A stretch of 64,000 nt of DNA from Branchiostoma floridae. Taxonomy: Eukaryota; Chordata; Leptocardii; Amphioxiformes; Branchiostomatidae. The DNA is taken from positions 26,237,670 to 26,301,669 of the forward strand of contig NC_049981.1 of NCBI RefSeq assembly GCF_000003815.2, written 5' to 3'. The stretch's first letter is position 1. The number at the start of each line of letters is the position of its first letter. Under the pieces are notes generated by a model, which worked only from the letters and a program-made list of their open reading frames with translations, ran no database searches and had not been told where the DNA came from. The position numbers and the translations under genes were made by a program. Positions 1 through 13,000 of the stretch are shown here, piece by piece.

Positions 1-2701
1 TAAAATGTAGGTTGTGAAGTATAACACAAGTTCAATTATGATCGCAGCGACGCCGCAGTCAAGTGAGATAACCCTATTCAGAATAATACAATATCCGCTC
101 CGCCTTGTGGCAATAATGGCAAACAAAATGGCAGGTTACAGAAGTCAGATGATTGCAACCATTATATGTGGAAGATTTATACAATTTATGGACGATTGTA
201 CATGTCGGAATTTATGAAGTAATAATGAAAACAATATCGTCAGCCGCCATGATAAACTGTGGTTATGTTGTTGACAGATTATGCGAAACTTTCATGGTGA
301 AATTGGATTCTGGTGTTGGAAGTTGTAAAAGTAATAAAACCTTGAAAGCATTGCTATCAATGGGCTACCATTGAGATTGTAGATATCCTTTTATTACTAT
401 AATTGGCGCTATTGGCGTTGAGGTCATGAACGAAGATCAACCATTTACCGTTGCTGTTCATTGAGTTCAATAAATTTTCCAAACAAGATTCATATTGTAG
501 GTTACGCTGGTCAGACACTCTCATAACCTTATGTGCTGTGGCTCACAGTACGCCGTAAACCTGACAGAATAGAAATCGAGTGATGAATTTTAGAAAAGGT
601 GGACTAGAAGCAGTGACAGTGATGAAATACTCTATTTCAGGGTAGCAGATAAGACCGTGCTCTGCCTCCAAGCTATAAGCCATAATTATGATCTACCACA
701 TGGAAGACTTTTAAGAAGTACATTTTGTCTATGACATGACTTCGTGGGGATGTAAAAACATGAAATAGAATTCTTCAAATAAAGATTGGGCAAGAATCGG
801 AAATGGCAAGCAAACTGTCTCACAACAATTACCTTAAAAACTAACTTAAAAACAATTTGTCAGTAGTGATCATGGGTAGCCAAGATCATGTATCAAAGCG
901 ACGTTCAGTCTAAATAAACAGATAATATGTATGACACTACTACTAACTTTTTGAAAGAATACTTAGAAACCCTAATAACCCATCATGGATATTGACTGAA
1001 TTCGTAGGTGTAGGGAAAGTTGACCTTACAGTTACACCTGCACCTTACTCAAAAGAAAAATCCTTCAAGTTTTCTTCAAGGTCATCATATTGATGAATGC
1101 TTCTGTCTTGCGGAAAATCATGTTATATTGAGATAGAAAAGACAGAATTACTGTGTAAGCACCAGAGGAAAAGGAAGGATAATTCTGTTCTGGTATTCAT
1201 CTTCTGTGTATTTTCCTTGGTTGGGAGTTGCTTGTATAAAAACGGATAATGTCTATGAATCCTATGTCTATGAACCCTAAGATATATACAAGTTTTGCGG
1301 ATGAGGAAGTATTTTGTTATGTTCTCTGAACCCAAAGTGTAGAATTGCTCAATTTACAATACTCGTTGGCGTACGTTTGAGCTATATGTCCCGCCGTTTG
1401 GGAAGTAATAACAAATAAAACAAAACATATAAGGAATGATTAGCGAAATCAATGTTTGGTGAGTTAATGCTAAGGTTTACTGCAAAGGAAACAAGTCATA
1501 CTTTCATCGAATAATATAATTATTTCTGAATATTTTTTTCTGTGATGATTATAAGCCTGTTTTACCAGATCCTTTTTCTCTGATTGAAACCATAGCCAGT
1601 TATCTTCTTGGCACTTAATTACGTTGATACAGTCTCAAATGAGCATTACATCATGTCTACTTTAGACAGGTACGAATTAAAAAGCGAGACAACTTGTCCC
1701 CGGCCATCCTGTACGGTTGCCTTGCAGAGGAGTGCAGACCTCCGGTTAATGAAGCGTGGCTTTTCTGCTCTTTCTTCCTAGGAAAGTAGGTTGGGGCTAA
1801 TAAAGGGCGACACGGCTTGTGCACTTCTGTCCCTCTCAAGTGATTGGCCTTAATAAAGGCTGGTCCAATGTAGGCCCGATTGCTGGTGGTGTAAGGGAGA
1901 GCGGTGAAGGATTATACCGACCTTGCAGGCAATAACTCTACCGTGGGTGACAAGTTCACCGGAACACATGCTCACTCAAAGTCGGCCATGTTGGAAGACT
2001 GCTCTGTGCCTAGACTGCCAATTGGGTGTTATCTGAATTAGCAAAGCAGCTTCGGCTTCTTATAGTAACTACACTTGAATGCAATGATTGATTTGAATCC
2101 ACTTTGAAAGTATTGTTAATTACACATGAATGGTTTGTAAGATTGTGCTGCCAAGAAGAACATCAGAAAATGAGTCTGACAATTACGGGGAAATGCTACG
2201 TTTTCCGTGTATGTGGAAATCAACGTTTTATGATTAACGAAGACCTGTCAAATCTTTCAAAAGAGGAGAAATTAAGCTGTCTGCAGTAGCCAAATGCATA
2301 ACTTCTGCCATCATTTGTTTTTACAACCGGTAAAGGATCCCTGCTTATACCGTTAAATTTAATGATGCCAAGCTTCAGTTTCATTCCTCTACTCTAGTCA
2401 TGATTGATCTGGAAATCGTATATCACAGTAGAAAGCATGGAACCAGGTCCGGGAAAACAATTCTGGTGACGCCAGGAACTAGTCTTAAAGGTTACACCTG
2501 AGTGGGCAGATTACTCTGAATTCCTAGAAAATCACCGTTGAGGTAGGAGGTTAAGTACGCTTTGTCCTCCTGTAGAGACCTAGAGATAACTGTGGAGCAA
2601 AGAAAATCCGTTGAAAAGTAATCCTCATTCGCGACTGCCAAGCATGCCAGCCCGTTTCTGAATGAAGAAAATCGCTTTATCCTGCCCATCTATGTCTTTG
2701 T
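1..2701. other. Non-coding stretch, no gene seen
   Basis: Only short scattered frames (73 codons or fewer) without family signatures. A somewhat GC-richer block at about 1680-2010 may be an old repeat, not identified. Confidence 0.6.
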
Positions 2702-2953
2702 NNNNNNNNNNNNNNNNNNNNNNNNNNNNNNNNNNNNNNNNNNNNNNNNNNNNNNNNNNNNNNNNNNNNNNNNNNNNNNNNNNNNNNNNNNNNNNNNNNN
2801 NNNNNNNNNNNNNNNNNNNNNNNNNNNNNNNNNNNNNNNNNNNNNNNNNNNNNNNNNNNNNNNNNNNNNNNNNNNNNNNNNNNNNNNNNNNNNNNNNNNN
2901 NNNNNNNNNNNNNNNNNNNNNNNNNNNNNNNNNNNNNNNNNNNNNNNNNNNNN
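2702..2953. other. Assembly gap (N run)
   Basis: 252 N. Open frames crossing it are artefacts. Confidence 1.
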
Positions 2954-4158
2954 TTTCGTTTAGCATTATACAAAGACACAAGCAGAACGTAACGTAACCG
3001 CTGCAGAAATACTCGTTCTACTTCACGCATCGTCCAGAATAACGACACGAATACGTAACGCTGTCCCAGATAGCCCATAAAACATCACTGTCTATAAACA
3101 TCTTAATCCCGGTCATTGATGCTTTTAGTGCCATTTATGTTTTGCATTGAATAATTGTTTGCTACACAGCTACATCACCGTTAACCGGATCATGCCGTTG
3201 TGTTATATCAACATCAGAATATCAAGGAAAATCACCACAGAAAATGTTTCTTCTCGGCGCCTGTACGTTTTATTATGCTACTCCAGCCATTTGCCTTGCA
3301 CCATGGTCGGAAATCGGGGTACCCTTGTCTTATCATTCATGCCTGCTCTGTTTGGGATCCAATAAAGGTGTCATGCGAATGCATTATGTACGGTACAGCG
3401 GCTATGAAACCTTATCACGGCGTTGCATTCTTCAAAGTACAAAATAGACCGGAAATCCCGCCAACAATATTCCGATGTGGCCTTACCAGCAGTGTCAAAA
3501 TGTACCGATAAAGGAGGCGAAAAAACAGGAGTGTTGCACTGACTGTATTCAAGAACCGTTCTGCACTTTGCTCAAAGCTATAAAACATTCATCAGAATGT
3601 TCATAACTTAATAACACAAAACCACGAAAATCCCCTCTACATTAAATTGCTACATGTTCTTTTGTAAATGACTGCTGGTGAAACTTAAGCTATTGGATTG
3701 TTTATCAACAGGGGCCATGTTATTAATCTGGCCGCACCTGTGGCCCCTTTTATAGAAGGACGCCCAGTCTGTATCCGGGGTTGGTACCTGGATTCCAAAT
3801 GACTCAGATCATCGTTAGGTTGATCGAAAGGAAAAAAAAATAGATCAATCATCACCATCGACTAATGACGACCAGACGAAAACTTTATTTTGACTTGAAG
3901 TCAAGAGACGAAATGCTTCACATACCGATCACATTACATGAGACATCAGAGTGGAATGGTTGATAACTCGTGGAGGCCAAGGCCAGATCTTTTTATATAT
4001 GTACACAGATTGTCCATAATAAGGCCTATGGAAAAAATTGTTTCCAGTTACTCGACTGACCCTGCCAAAAACCTGTCTCCCCAGATTTTTTTCTAGCCAG
4101 CCGCTAGCTATATAGCTAACAATTTCTAACTGACATCTAAGTGAGAAAATTCAAATGG
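2954..4158. other. Non-coding stretch, no gene seen
   Basis: Overlapping short frames at 3147-3511 lack any recognisable domain. Confidence 0.6.
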
Positions 4159-4962
4159 ATCGTAAGGTGGCGCTATTGAGTTATGATGTCGACAGGAATG
4201 AGGGAATTCATTGACGAGTTCATTCCTTTGATATTCAATTCTGTCAATTTTCAAGATATTTCACCACGGTACTTGATATAATATATAAGGATTTATATAA
4301 CGATAAACCCCTGAGACACTTGACACTTACGGATTTTTCGAAAATGACCAGCATATCACAGTATATTTTGTATGTTTCTTATGTATGTTTGTAAGTTTCT
4401 TAATACGTTTGATTATACTACTGCAACGATTATTGACAGTCCTAACGTTACATCCGGAAGAGGCTCCTGCACGTTCTACCTGCATGAGTGGTCAGAGTAC
4501 TCCAGGACCTGTGTAAGATGTAGAGTTGCAACCGTGTGTTAGCCAAGCAAAGTAAAATGTGTTTCCTGAAACGATTAGGGTAAGAAGGTTGGGATTCTGT
4601 CTTTCACATCTCGACCGAAGTGGTCCAACAAATGCAATTCAACAATGTAAAACTGTAATGTATCAGGCACCGATGTTTTTAACAACATGTGCTCATACAG
4701 ATATACATTGTACAAGCACGCGTAAACGTTTATAAATAAACTGAACAAAAAATTACAATGTTCGCTACACATTATGATTACGATACACATCAACTGTTTA
4801 AAGCCCTAAGCTGCAAACAGAGTGTGAAATTCAAGGGCTAGAGGGGTTTGTTCATTATATGAAGGCTCATGTGTGATATTTAGCAGAGTGGTTTTATATC
4901 CTGAAAAGTTGACAGAATTGCTAACTGCTGACTTCATTAACTAAATAGCGCCATCTTACGAT
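4159..4962. mobile_element. Long inverted-repeat (MITE / foldback-like) element
   Basis: The left end (ATCGTAAGGTGGCGCTATT from 4159) matches the reverse complement of the right end (ATCGTAAGATGGCGCTATT ending at 4962). Weaker similarity continues inward for roughly 150 bases on each side, including a CAATTCTGTCAA block and an AAACCCCT block. The long diverged arms suggest an old non-autonomous DNA element of about 800 bp. No coding content was seen in it. Confidence 0.6.
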
Positions 4963-7069
4963 TCACTGAGGAATAAAGAACATACGCACAGCATCCTTAC
5001 TGATTTTAAGATTTTACATTCAGCATGGATTTACGTGTGATCAACAAAGAATGATACATGTATCATTGAGAATACGCTTTGTCAAAACAGCAATATTGCT
5101 GTATTGTTGAAATGTTCATAGCGCATGGTGCTTTTTTCACCACCAGGCCTAACTGCAAGTAACGTTACTCAACTAAAGAAAGACTTCAGAATTAGCTTAT
5201 TGCTTTATTAATTTTTATGCTCTAGATCCAAACAGGTATCAATACCATATTATTTTCATATGACAAATGCAAATCGATCCGCCATATATCAAAGTGTAAA
5301 AGGTTATTCAGAAGCAATGTCAAGGTCAATACCCGAACTTGACTCCTCAGCTCTAATTTCACAGACTTACCCCATGACTTTTGATGGCCCATGCTTTTGA
5401 TTTCCATGTGCTTCGTCAACAAGTAGAATATATTTGTTGATGCTCGAAGGTGCCACTTGCATTTTTACTAGACCGACGCAACGGATCGCGACGTCTAGCA
5501 CTCTCAAATCCACCAAGAACCGCAGAAGCAAGCATCTTATCGTCTGATCAGTTATACACACGTGTGTTCAAGCAGCAGCCTAAAGTACCAACTTCGTGGA
5601 ACGTACAGAATACGTTTACAACGCAACGCTGAAGAACGTTCTTGAATATTCCAAAAGCTTCACTATCGTCAGCAGACCTGGCTTCGCCACTGCTAGAGGG
5701 CAGAATTATCACATGGCTGTTAGCACTGACACACGCATCCGCAGTTCCGAGAAATAGCTATTCTCTATTCTAACCAAGGACGAGTACACTGTCTGGATGA
5801 AAGTGAGATGTAACATACTTTGTGTGATGGATTACTAGTCTATAGTCTGAAAGTATGAAGGCTGTAGACCTTATAAAGTATGCATCATTTATCTTTTGCC
5901 AACCTGATTTCTTGTTTTATATATTTTAGCATAGTGAGCTACGTCACGGTCTTAAGTAGGATCAAAGAATAGATGGCTAGTTTGTATCAGCAAATTCAGT
6001 TCACATTTATCCATTTTTGTGGCTATGGTGATTGAAAATTAAGGAATCCTATATTTGGTCTTGGAGACCCAAAGTATGGCTGGGCCCATCGTAATTCGAG
6101 GAAGTGTGACAAAATAACAATCCAATATGACAAACTGTGACTACACTATTGGGAACATTGAAGCCGAAGCGGCGACATACGAATCCCAGCTTATCATTCA
6201 ATTTCCTGTTGCCTTTCTGAGGAAGACCATTATGGAAATATCGGATCTCTTAGAATAGACAATATTTGATAGCCTGAGCATTTAGAACTGACAATGCATG
6301 TGGCGAAGATGCCTTCCCTCTGTTATGTTTGACAGGATGCAAATGGTTGGGTTAAGGCCTAAGTGTGTGGATGTGATATCTACAGCGTCAGACCAAACAC
6401 GTTCATTTTAAGATACTACTCACAACAAATGTCTTGCAAGTTAACACAAGATAACACAAGCAGGCTCTTATCTAACCTTTCTGTCTTGCATTATAAAATT
6501 ACTTGTTCTTTAAGTTGTTGCTGCCAACTAAATGTCGCCATCCATACCAAGATATGAATCCACTACCAGGTCATGCATTGTCTAGACTATCCCTGGAGGA
6601 AATGTTCGCGCCCATACATATGGGGCTCGAAATGTCATGTGTTTGATCGTGATAAAGAACGTAGAGATAATGTCCTAAGGAAGCCTACACGTATCGACTT
6701 GAAAAGAAGTTGGAGTTGACAATTGCTGGACGTGCACTTTTTTAATCTCATATTTGCTTGAAAATACGTGACCTGTCTACAAATGTGACTGAACATTTTG
6801 GTCGTAACGCATTCTGCCTTCTGGTGTTACAGTACTTAAGTATTGGATACATTCACTGGAGCTAAGATATTTGTTCACTGCCTGTGAGCAGAGTGAAAGC
6901 TGAAATATATAACTAAATAATTACCCCGGGGTAAATGAATGTATAAATGCATCAATAAAGTTATCTATAAACCAACTGTCAATGAATCTATCGATTGATA
7001 GGTTAATCAAAACAATTCAGTCATAAATCTGACGTTTTCCTCGGCTTAGCTACGTGGTAACGGCGTTCT
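4963..7069. other. Non-coding stretch, no gene seen
   Basis: AT-rich, with frames of 66 codons or fewer and no motif. Confidence 0.6.
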
Positions 7070-7321
7070 TAAGGTGGTATCTCACTGCACTTATTTCACG
7101 CTTGCGTCATTGCGGGGTTCGAAAGATACCCAACAAAGTTCAGAGAGAAATTACGAATTTTCTTGCTTTTTGTGTATTTTGTCGTCTTCTAAGTCATACT
7201 TTTACGTATTACGCAATATATGAATTATAAAAAAACCGGAGAAAATAACAAAACAGTGACTAAGTGAACGAACCCCGCAGTGACGCAAGCTTGACGCAAG
7301 TGCAGTGAGATACCCCCTTTA
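7070..7321. mobile_element. MITE with ~50-bp terminal inverted repeats
   Basis: About 50-base imperfect inverted arms (GGTATCTCACTGCACTT ... CGGGGTTCG on the left, the complement on the right) enclose an AT-rich core of roughly 150 bases. Both ends carry TA, as a TA target duplication would leave. The size and form fit a Tc1/mariner-type or similar MITE; the superfamily is inference. Confidence 0.75.
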
Positions 7322-8504
7322 TGTGTAACCATGTTATTTACAGGGGATGCACATATTTCAGCTGCTTAAAATTTTTCCCGTGCAGTTTTGACACCGTCTG
7401 TTTCCTAATTGCGTGCGCCATCTGTTTTTCCTGTGACCTTTGCACCTTTCAGTTGAAAAGGTCAACTTTATAAGTCTCTCCGTGTTAGCAGGCTGCCAGT
7501 GGGCATCTGTGAAGGTCACAGGACAGTTCTTTTCATCTTCAATTGGTTTTCAATGACCTCGAAACGGCGGCAATTATGCATATTTCTCTTTGAAGTAAAA
7601 AAACAATTGTAGCGCACATTCTACACAGTGTTGTCAGAATTGTAACCGACAATTAGGCGAAGTAGTATCGCATGGTTTACACATGGCACGTGCGTGAGAT
7701 AGTTCAGCCGGTCGCTGGTTGAAAACTTTGAAAGCCCGCTAGGCATTTATGGGGCGTGATCTTTAATGTGGAACTAATGAAGTAGATTTCACGTTAAATG
7801 GAATAAAATTTACCTCGAGGCGATGGAGCCGATCTAGAAAAAGGGCATGACTTTTCAGGAAGCAAACTGACTAGATTGCCGAAGGAATTGTCTGCGGATT
7901 CTGCCACCCGGGTATCGTAGTTGCTATTTGGATTCAGGATAGAACTTGCTATAGCGCTAGATGAAATTGGAACTTTTTTTTGACGAGTAGTTCTCGATAC
8001 TTTGGTTGGAAGGAAACATTTTAATTTAGTAAGTGGACATCAATATTGTACCCAATAATTTGAAGTAGTTTTTTTTTGTGTCATGACTCATTCTGATTTC
8101 TGTAGAAAAATCCCCAAGGTATATACATAATAATTTTATGTGACCAGCAATAGATAGTTCACATGGTGATTCTCTTCTCTTATCTTCAAACCCAGTTTGG
8201 ACCACAGGGCTGGCGTAGATGTTGAAGTGCCAATTTAACACATTTTAACTGAAACAAAATTACTTCCGTGACTTTGTCAGCAAATAACTGCTACACGCTA
8301 TCCTAAGTTTTGACGCAGATTGGTACGATTTTCTGAAAATTACACTGGAAACTCCCCGACTGAAATGTGCTGTTTTTGAAAGAGACTTGTGTTACCTCCC
8401 TTTACGTATCGTATGACCACGAAATTAGAGGATAATGTACGTATAAAACCAAATTATCACAAGAAGTTTTATGTTGTTATTATTCAATGTTACGAAATTA
8501 TGAT

Positions 8505-9900
8505 GTTATTTACCTAATACGGTGGTCATCTTGAATTTTTACCAATGACGTCATCAATTTAGCATTAATCATGAATACTAAGTCATGAAAAATCCTTTGT
8601 ATTTTATAAGAAAGAAAACTTACCAGAAACCATTAAAAAACTGGTAGCTTTAGGAAAGCCATTCAGTAGACATAAAACTTCGTACAGGCCTCAATATAAT
8701 AAAAAAGCCTCCGCCGTCTGAATAGGTTTAGTGAAAAGTCTGGTCCTTCGAATCTTTTGCGTAAATTATGATAATGAATTGGAATTTTGAATTTTGAACA
8801 AAACCTATTGGGGTCAGTTTGGACCCCACTCGGTCATTTTAGTCGCAAAAAAGGTCGGGTGTTTCTGCCATAAGATGAAAATCGTTAAGTGCCGAAGTAA
8901 AGAGATTAGATCCAAACGCTATCCCTGCATCAGTTCCTAGAAATCTAATTCAATGAAAGAGGAGTGGGAGATAAAATAGTCTTTCAAAAAGGTTTTTTTT
9001 TGTTCGACGTACTCGCTCATACTAATAAGTCTTTCGGCAGAGCGATTTTTTTACTCTTTGTGTAGTCTGTACACGGATCTAATAATCATGGTGGTAGTCT
9101 CCTGCAATCATAACCATCCACGTCAATTTTGGGGTGAATAATTACACTTCCAGACAAGAGCATACAGACTTCAGGTTCGGGCTATGGTTCATTTCAAATC
9201 GCTCCTGTTATACGCTGAAATACAATGAATTATTTCACCCAGTTTTAATGCGTATGTATCTGCTCAACATTCGTAGACCATATACTTGTATATGTTTAGC
9301 TGTCCAACAATTTATCTATTCACAGTAGGTGGGGAAACGTATAAACCCACAGTTACACAGCTATGGATTTACTTTAACCCTATTCAGGGCTTTTTTGTCA
9401 ACTTGGGACGGGGCTTTCTTTAACGATTTATCAGACCTGTAACCAAATTTTTAGAAAATGATGTAGACATAATAGCTGAAGATTTTTAAAAAATTGACGC
9501 TGTCATGACGTAGTATGACGTAATCATGACGCCAGTCATCAATTTGACTGAATTGGCTGGAACCATTAAAATGGGTATTCCTAGAAAACTTCAACGCATG
9601 CTACGGAAATGTAACAGCAAGTGGAGATAATAATGATAATGTTCCACCATCTTATATCCACCACCTTGAGTTTTCAAAAATACATTTTTCAGCAAATAAT
9701 GTCAAAAGACAATGAAAATAGACAAAAAATGTCAATTTAAACATATTCTGATGAAAAATACCAATTAGTTACAACAAATTTAACAAGGGATAATAAGCTA
9801 GTTATTCTTGATCTTGTCATATGGTCCGCCATCTTAAATTTTGGTTGATGACGTCATCAAATTAGCAACATATATTCATACTTAATTATGAAAGATATTC
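8505..9900. repeat. Degenerate repeat region with two similar GACGTCATCAA-containing blocks
   Basis: Blocks at about 8520-8600 and 9826-9890 share a (T)GGTC..CCATCTT / TTTACC(A)..TGACGTCATCAA..TTAGCA pattern followed by an ATTCATACT-like string. The sequence between is AT-rich and without a gene. These look like old copies of one repeat. Confidence 0.4.
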
Positions 9901-9950
9901 GAGATAGTACAAAATTTCATTAATTTTATAAAGGAGCAGTACTATGGCAA

Positions 9951-10050
9951 NNNNNNNNNNNNNNNNNNNNNNNNNNNNNNNNNNNNNNNNNNNNNNNNNN
10001 NNNNNNNNNNNNNNNNNNNNNNNNNNNNNNNNNNNNNNNNNNNNNNNNNN
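9951..10050. other. Assembly gap (100 N)
   Basis: Exactly 100 N, a common placeholder for a gap of unknown size. Confidence 1.
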
Positions 10051-13000
10051 ATACGAAAAATTGCAAAATTTTTTAATCTTTGTAAACTTGTTGCCAGCTA
10101 AATTTAAGGAAAATTCACCAAATTGTGTGGTTCAAGCGTAAGCCGTTCTTGTGTTGTACATGAAAGTTGGCGCGGACCTCAAGAGCCAGGGTTAAAGTAC
10201 GTACATAACATACTAAGCCACGCCGCCAAAGATTTGGCGCATTGGATCTATGAAAGGTTGCGTCAGAACCATGTCCACATTATCAGGAGTGTGTGTTAGT
10301 AAAGTGGCACCCCAGCGCCTGACCGGCAATCATTTCGTGTCGATGCTTACACGAACTCGTGATTGGAAATGGACCGTAGCGTGCATTCCGCAGCAAAATG
10401 TTTCAAAGATGAAAGCGCAAAATTGCAGATTACACGGCCGGACAACTCACCAGGTTACAGATCGTCTCATTCACTACGGTCACTTAGATATGCTATATAA
10501 TTTTTCTCTCAGAAATCATGTGAAGCCTTCACAAATATCGACTGGAAAATTACAAAACATTCCAAATTATATCTAGTTGACATAAAAGGCGTGGGGATCT
10601 AATAGGAAAGGTGGTTATCAATGGTTCTCGGCGTCGTTCTGGTTCTCTGCCGATGGCCTGCAATTCCCCGTTTTCGTTTACCCTCAACCATGCCACACTG
10701 CTTAAGTACTCCTAATCATAAACCAACCAATCTCAGCCCTTTCCCAACCAATTTCAGACATCCGATCTACTCACGAATGTTTTAAAAATTTTGAAAAATT
10801 CGGCTAGTGCAACCGACCAGCAGCCACCGAGCCGAATAAGTGCCAACCACAGCCGAATTTCCTCCCAACTGAGTCTCAGTTATGTTTAGGGGAAGGCAGA
10901 GAGAAGTTGGGAAGTCATGGTTGTCTGTATGTAATCGAGACATCATTCAGTCGAGAAGGCGAAGCGTATGGATGGCATCACAGCCTGTTCTTGAATTTAT
11001 CCACTGAAGGCTTCTATGACATGCTTATCCGCTTCTAATCACCAAAATCTACTATCTGTAGTTTACTACGCCCCATACCCCTTTTCACAATTGATTTGTA
11101 TAGAGATGACATAATCAGTTTAAAGATAGATCACGTAGGCCATTGCCACAACTGCATGCATAATAGTTTTTTAAGGGCGTTGACCCTTGGGTAAGACGCA
11201 AGCTTACGTGAGGCAAATTTTGCAATCTTCATTTTTTTGACAGCACCGTCCGTCATGGTCCATGGTTCTGATACCCCTGTATCTGTGCAAATACTCGTGA
11301 AGGACAAATCACCACATTGCCTTACTACCGGAATAAATACATACACCTCTCGAGCTGGCCATGAAATATCTTAGAAATCGTCTCTGGTACGTTTTCCTCG
11401 ATGAATACTCGCCCCATGTATGCTTAAATCAATTTACTGTTTTCATCCATTTCATGTTTGCTTGTGGCAATTACGCTTTAACGCTCACGCTAGCCAGACC
11501 CCCTACCAACATTGCCAATGTAAGATATTACAAACACTATGTACTCTGCTATCTCGGTACAATACGGTGCACCCTTTACAATATGTTTCCAGTTATTCCA
11601 TCACCCGATCTACATTCAGCAGTTCTTCCGCCTATTATTTTGCCTCCACAGTGGGTATCTCTAACCTCCCTCAGAGCATCCCTGTGCATTGATTAATTGC
11701 CTACACAACTTAAAAGTCCCGTACGGCAAATTTACGATGCACAGCCACAGAACAGGGCAAATTATTTGTCAGAGTCAACATCTAAAACTACTGTTAAGTC
11801 AGTAGATGCTGCACTGTACATGTAGTTTACCATGTGATTCGTCATGTCATTTGGCGGTAACAAATTAGGGCTGTGTACGTAGCATTTACAAGGCGACGAC
11901 TTGATACAAAGTGACAGTCTACCACCTAATTGCATGTACCTAGAGCTGCCTATCACCTAGCTCCTGATTCTATGAGCCAAACACTACCGGACTAATGCGT
12001 CATTCGGTTCAACGTCACGTGATAAGAAACTCGCTCATAAGCTGCGCAAGAGGAAACCCGGATTTTTCTACTGAGGTCTCTACAGTGGTTACAGCGGCAA
12101 CCAGTCATAGAGAGAAACACAGACAAGGTGTACTGGAAGGTAAAGTGATCTGTGTTTGTCTATATATAGCGCTATGAGACAACTGTTAATTTTGAAGAAC
12201 TTATTCACATTTGTTGGTTGTACTTTCAATTATTAGAATTTAGAATGATTCTACGAGCCTCTTCAATCCAAACTGGAACTCTGCAGTTCCTTTTTCCGAT
12301 AGAAAGTAAAGCGCGAGAGTGACCTGTCAGGCCGTGGCGTGTGCAATGAAGAACAGAACTGTAGGCGCTTTTCTTACATAGCTGATTTTAACTGAAGATG
12401 TTCGGTACTGAACATTATTTATCTTTTTGTCCCTAACATGAAAACTCATNNNNNNNNNNNNNNNNNNNNNNNNNNNNNNNNNNNNNNNNNNNNNNNNNNN
12501 NNNNNNNNNNNNNNNNNNNNNNNNNNNNNNNNNNNNNNNNNNNNNNNNNNNNNNNNNNNNNNNNNNNNNNNNNNNNNNNNNNNNNNNNNNNNNNNNNNGA
12601 CCTGTTCTGCACTACCCGTGCTGCACGTATCGGTCCGGATTCTATGGTCTTGTTATTTCAAGGAATCACTTATAGCTCGAGACAAGTCAAGTTTGTATGA
12701 CAGATGAAAATAAGAACATAGAGAACAAAAATTGGTAATGAACCGGTCTTAGATAAGATGGCATTATGAAGAAGAAACGGCATGCCCAGGCAATCGGCGC
12801 TGGCACGTATTGTACAGTATCTTTCTAGAATCCTCCCTCCCAACGTGCTTAGAATATCAGTGTTTGTTTTTTCGGGGTGTGTGCAATGGTTCTGTTGGTC
12901 ACAGGTTGTAAAAGAAAAACAAGAATTATTCTCAATTATTTCCAAGGCATTACGAACTACTTATTTGGCAGTGATTGTGTTGACTACGGAAACGCACTTA

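Noticed and set aside
2625-3078. Long frames spanning the first N run on both strands
   Set aside because: They are open only because N bases cannot form stops.
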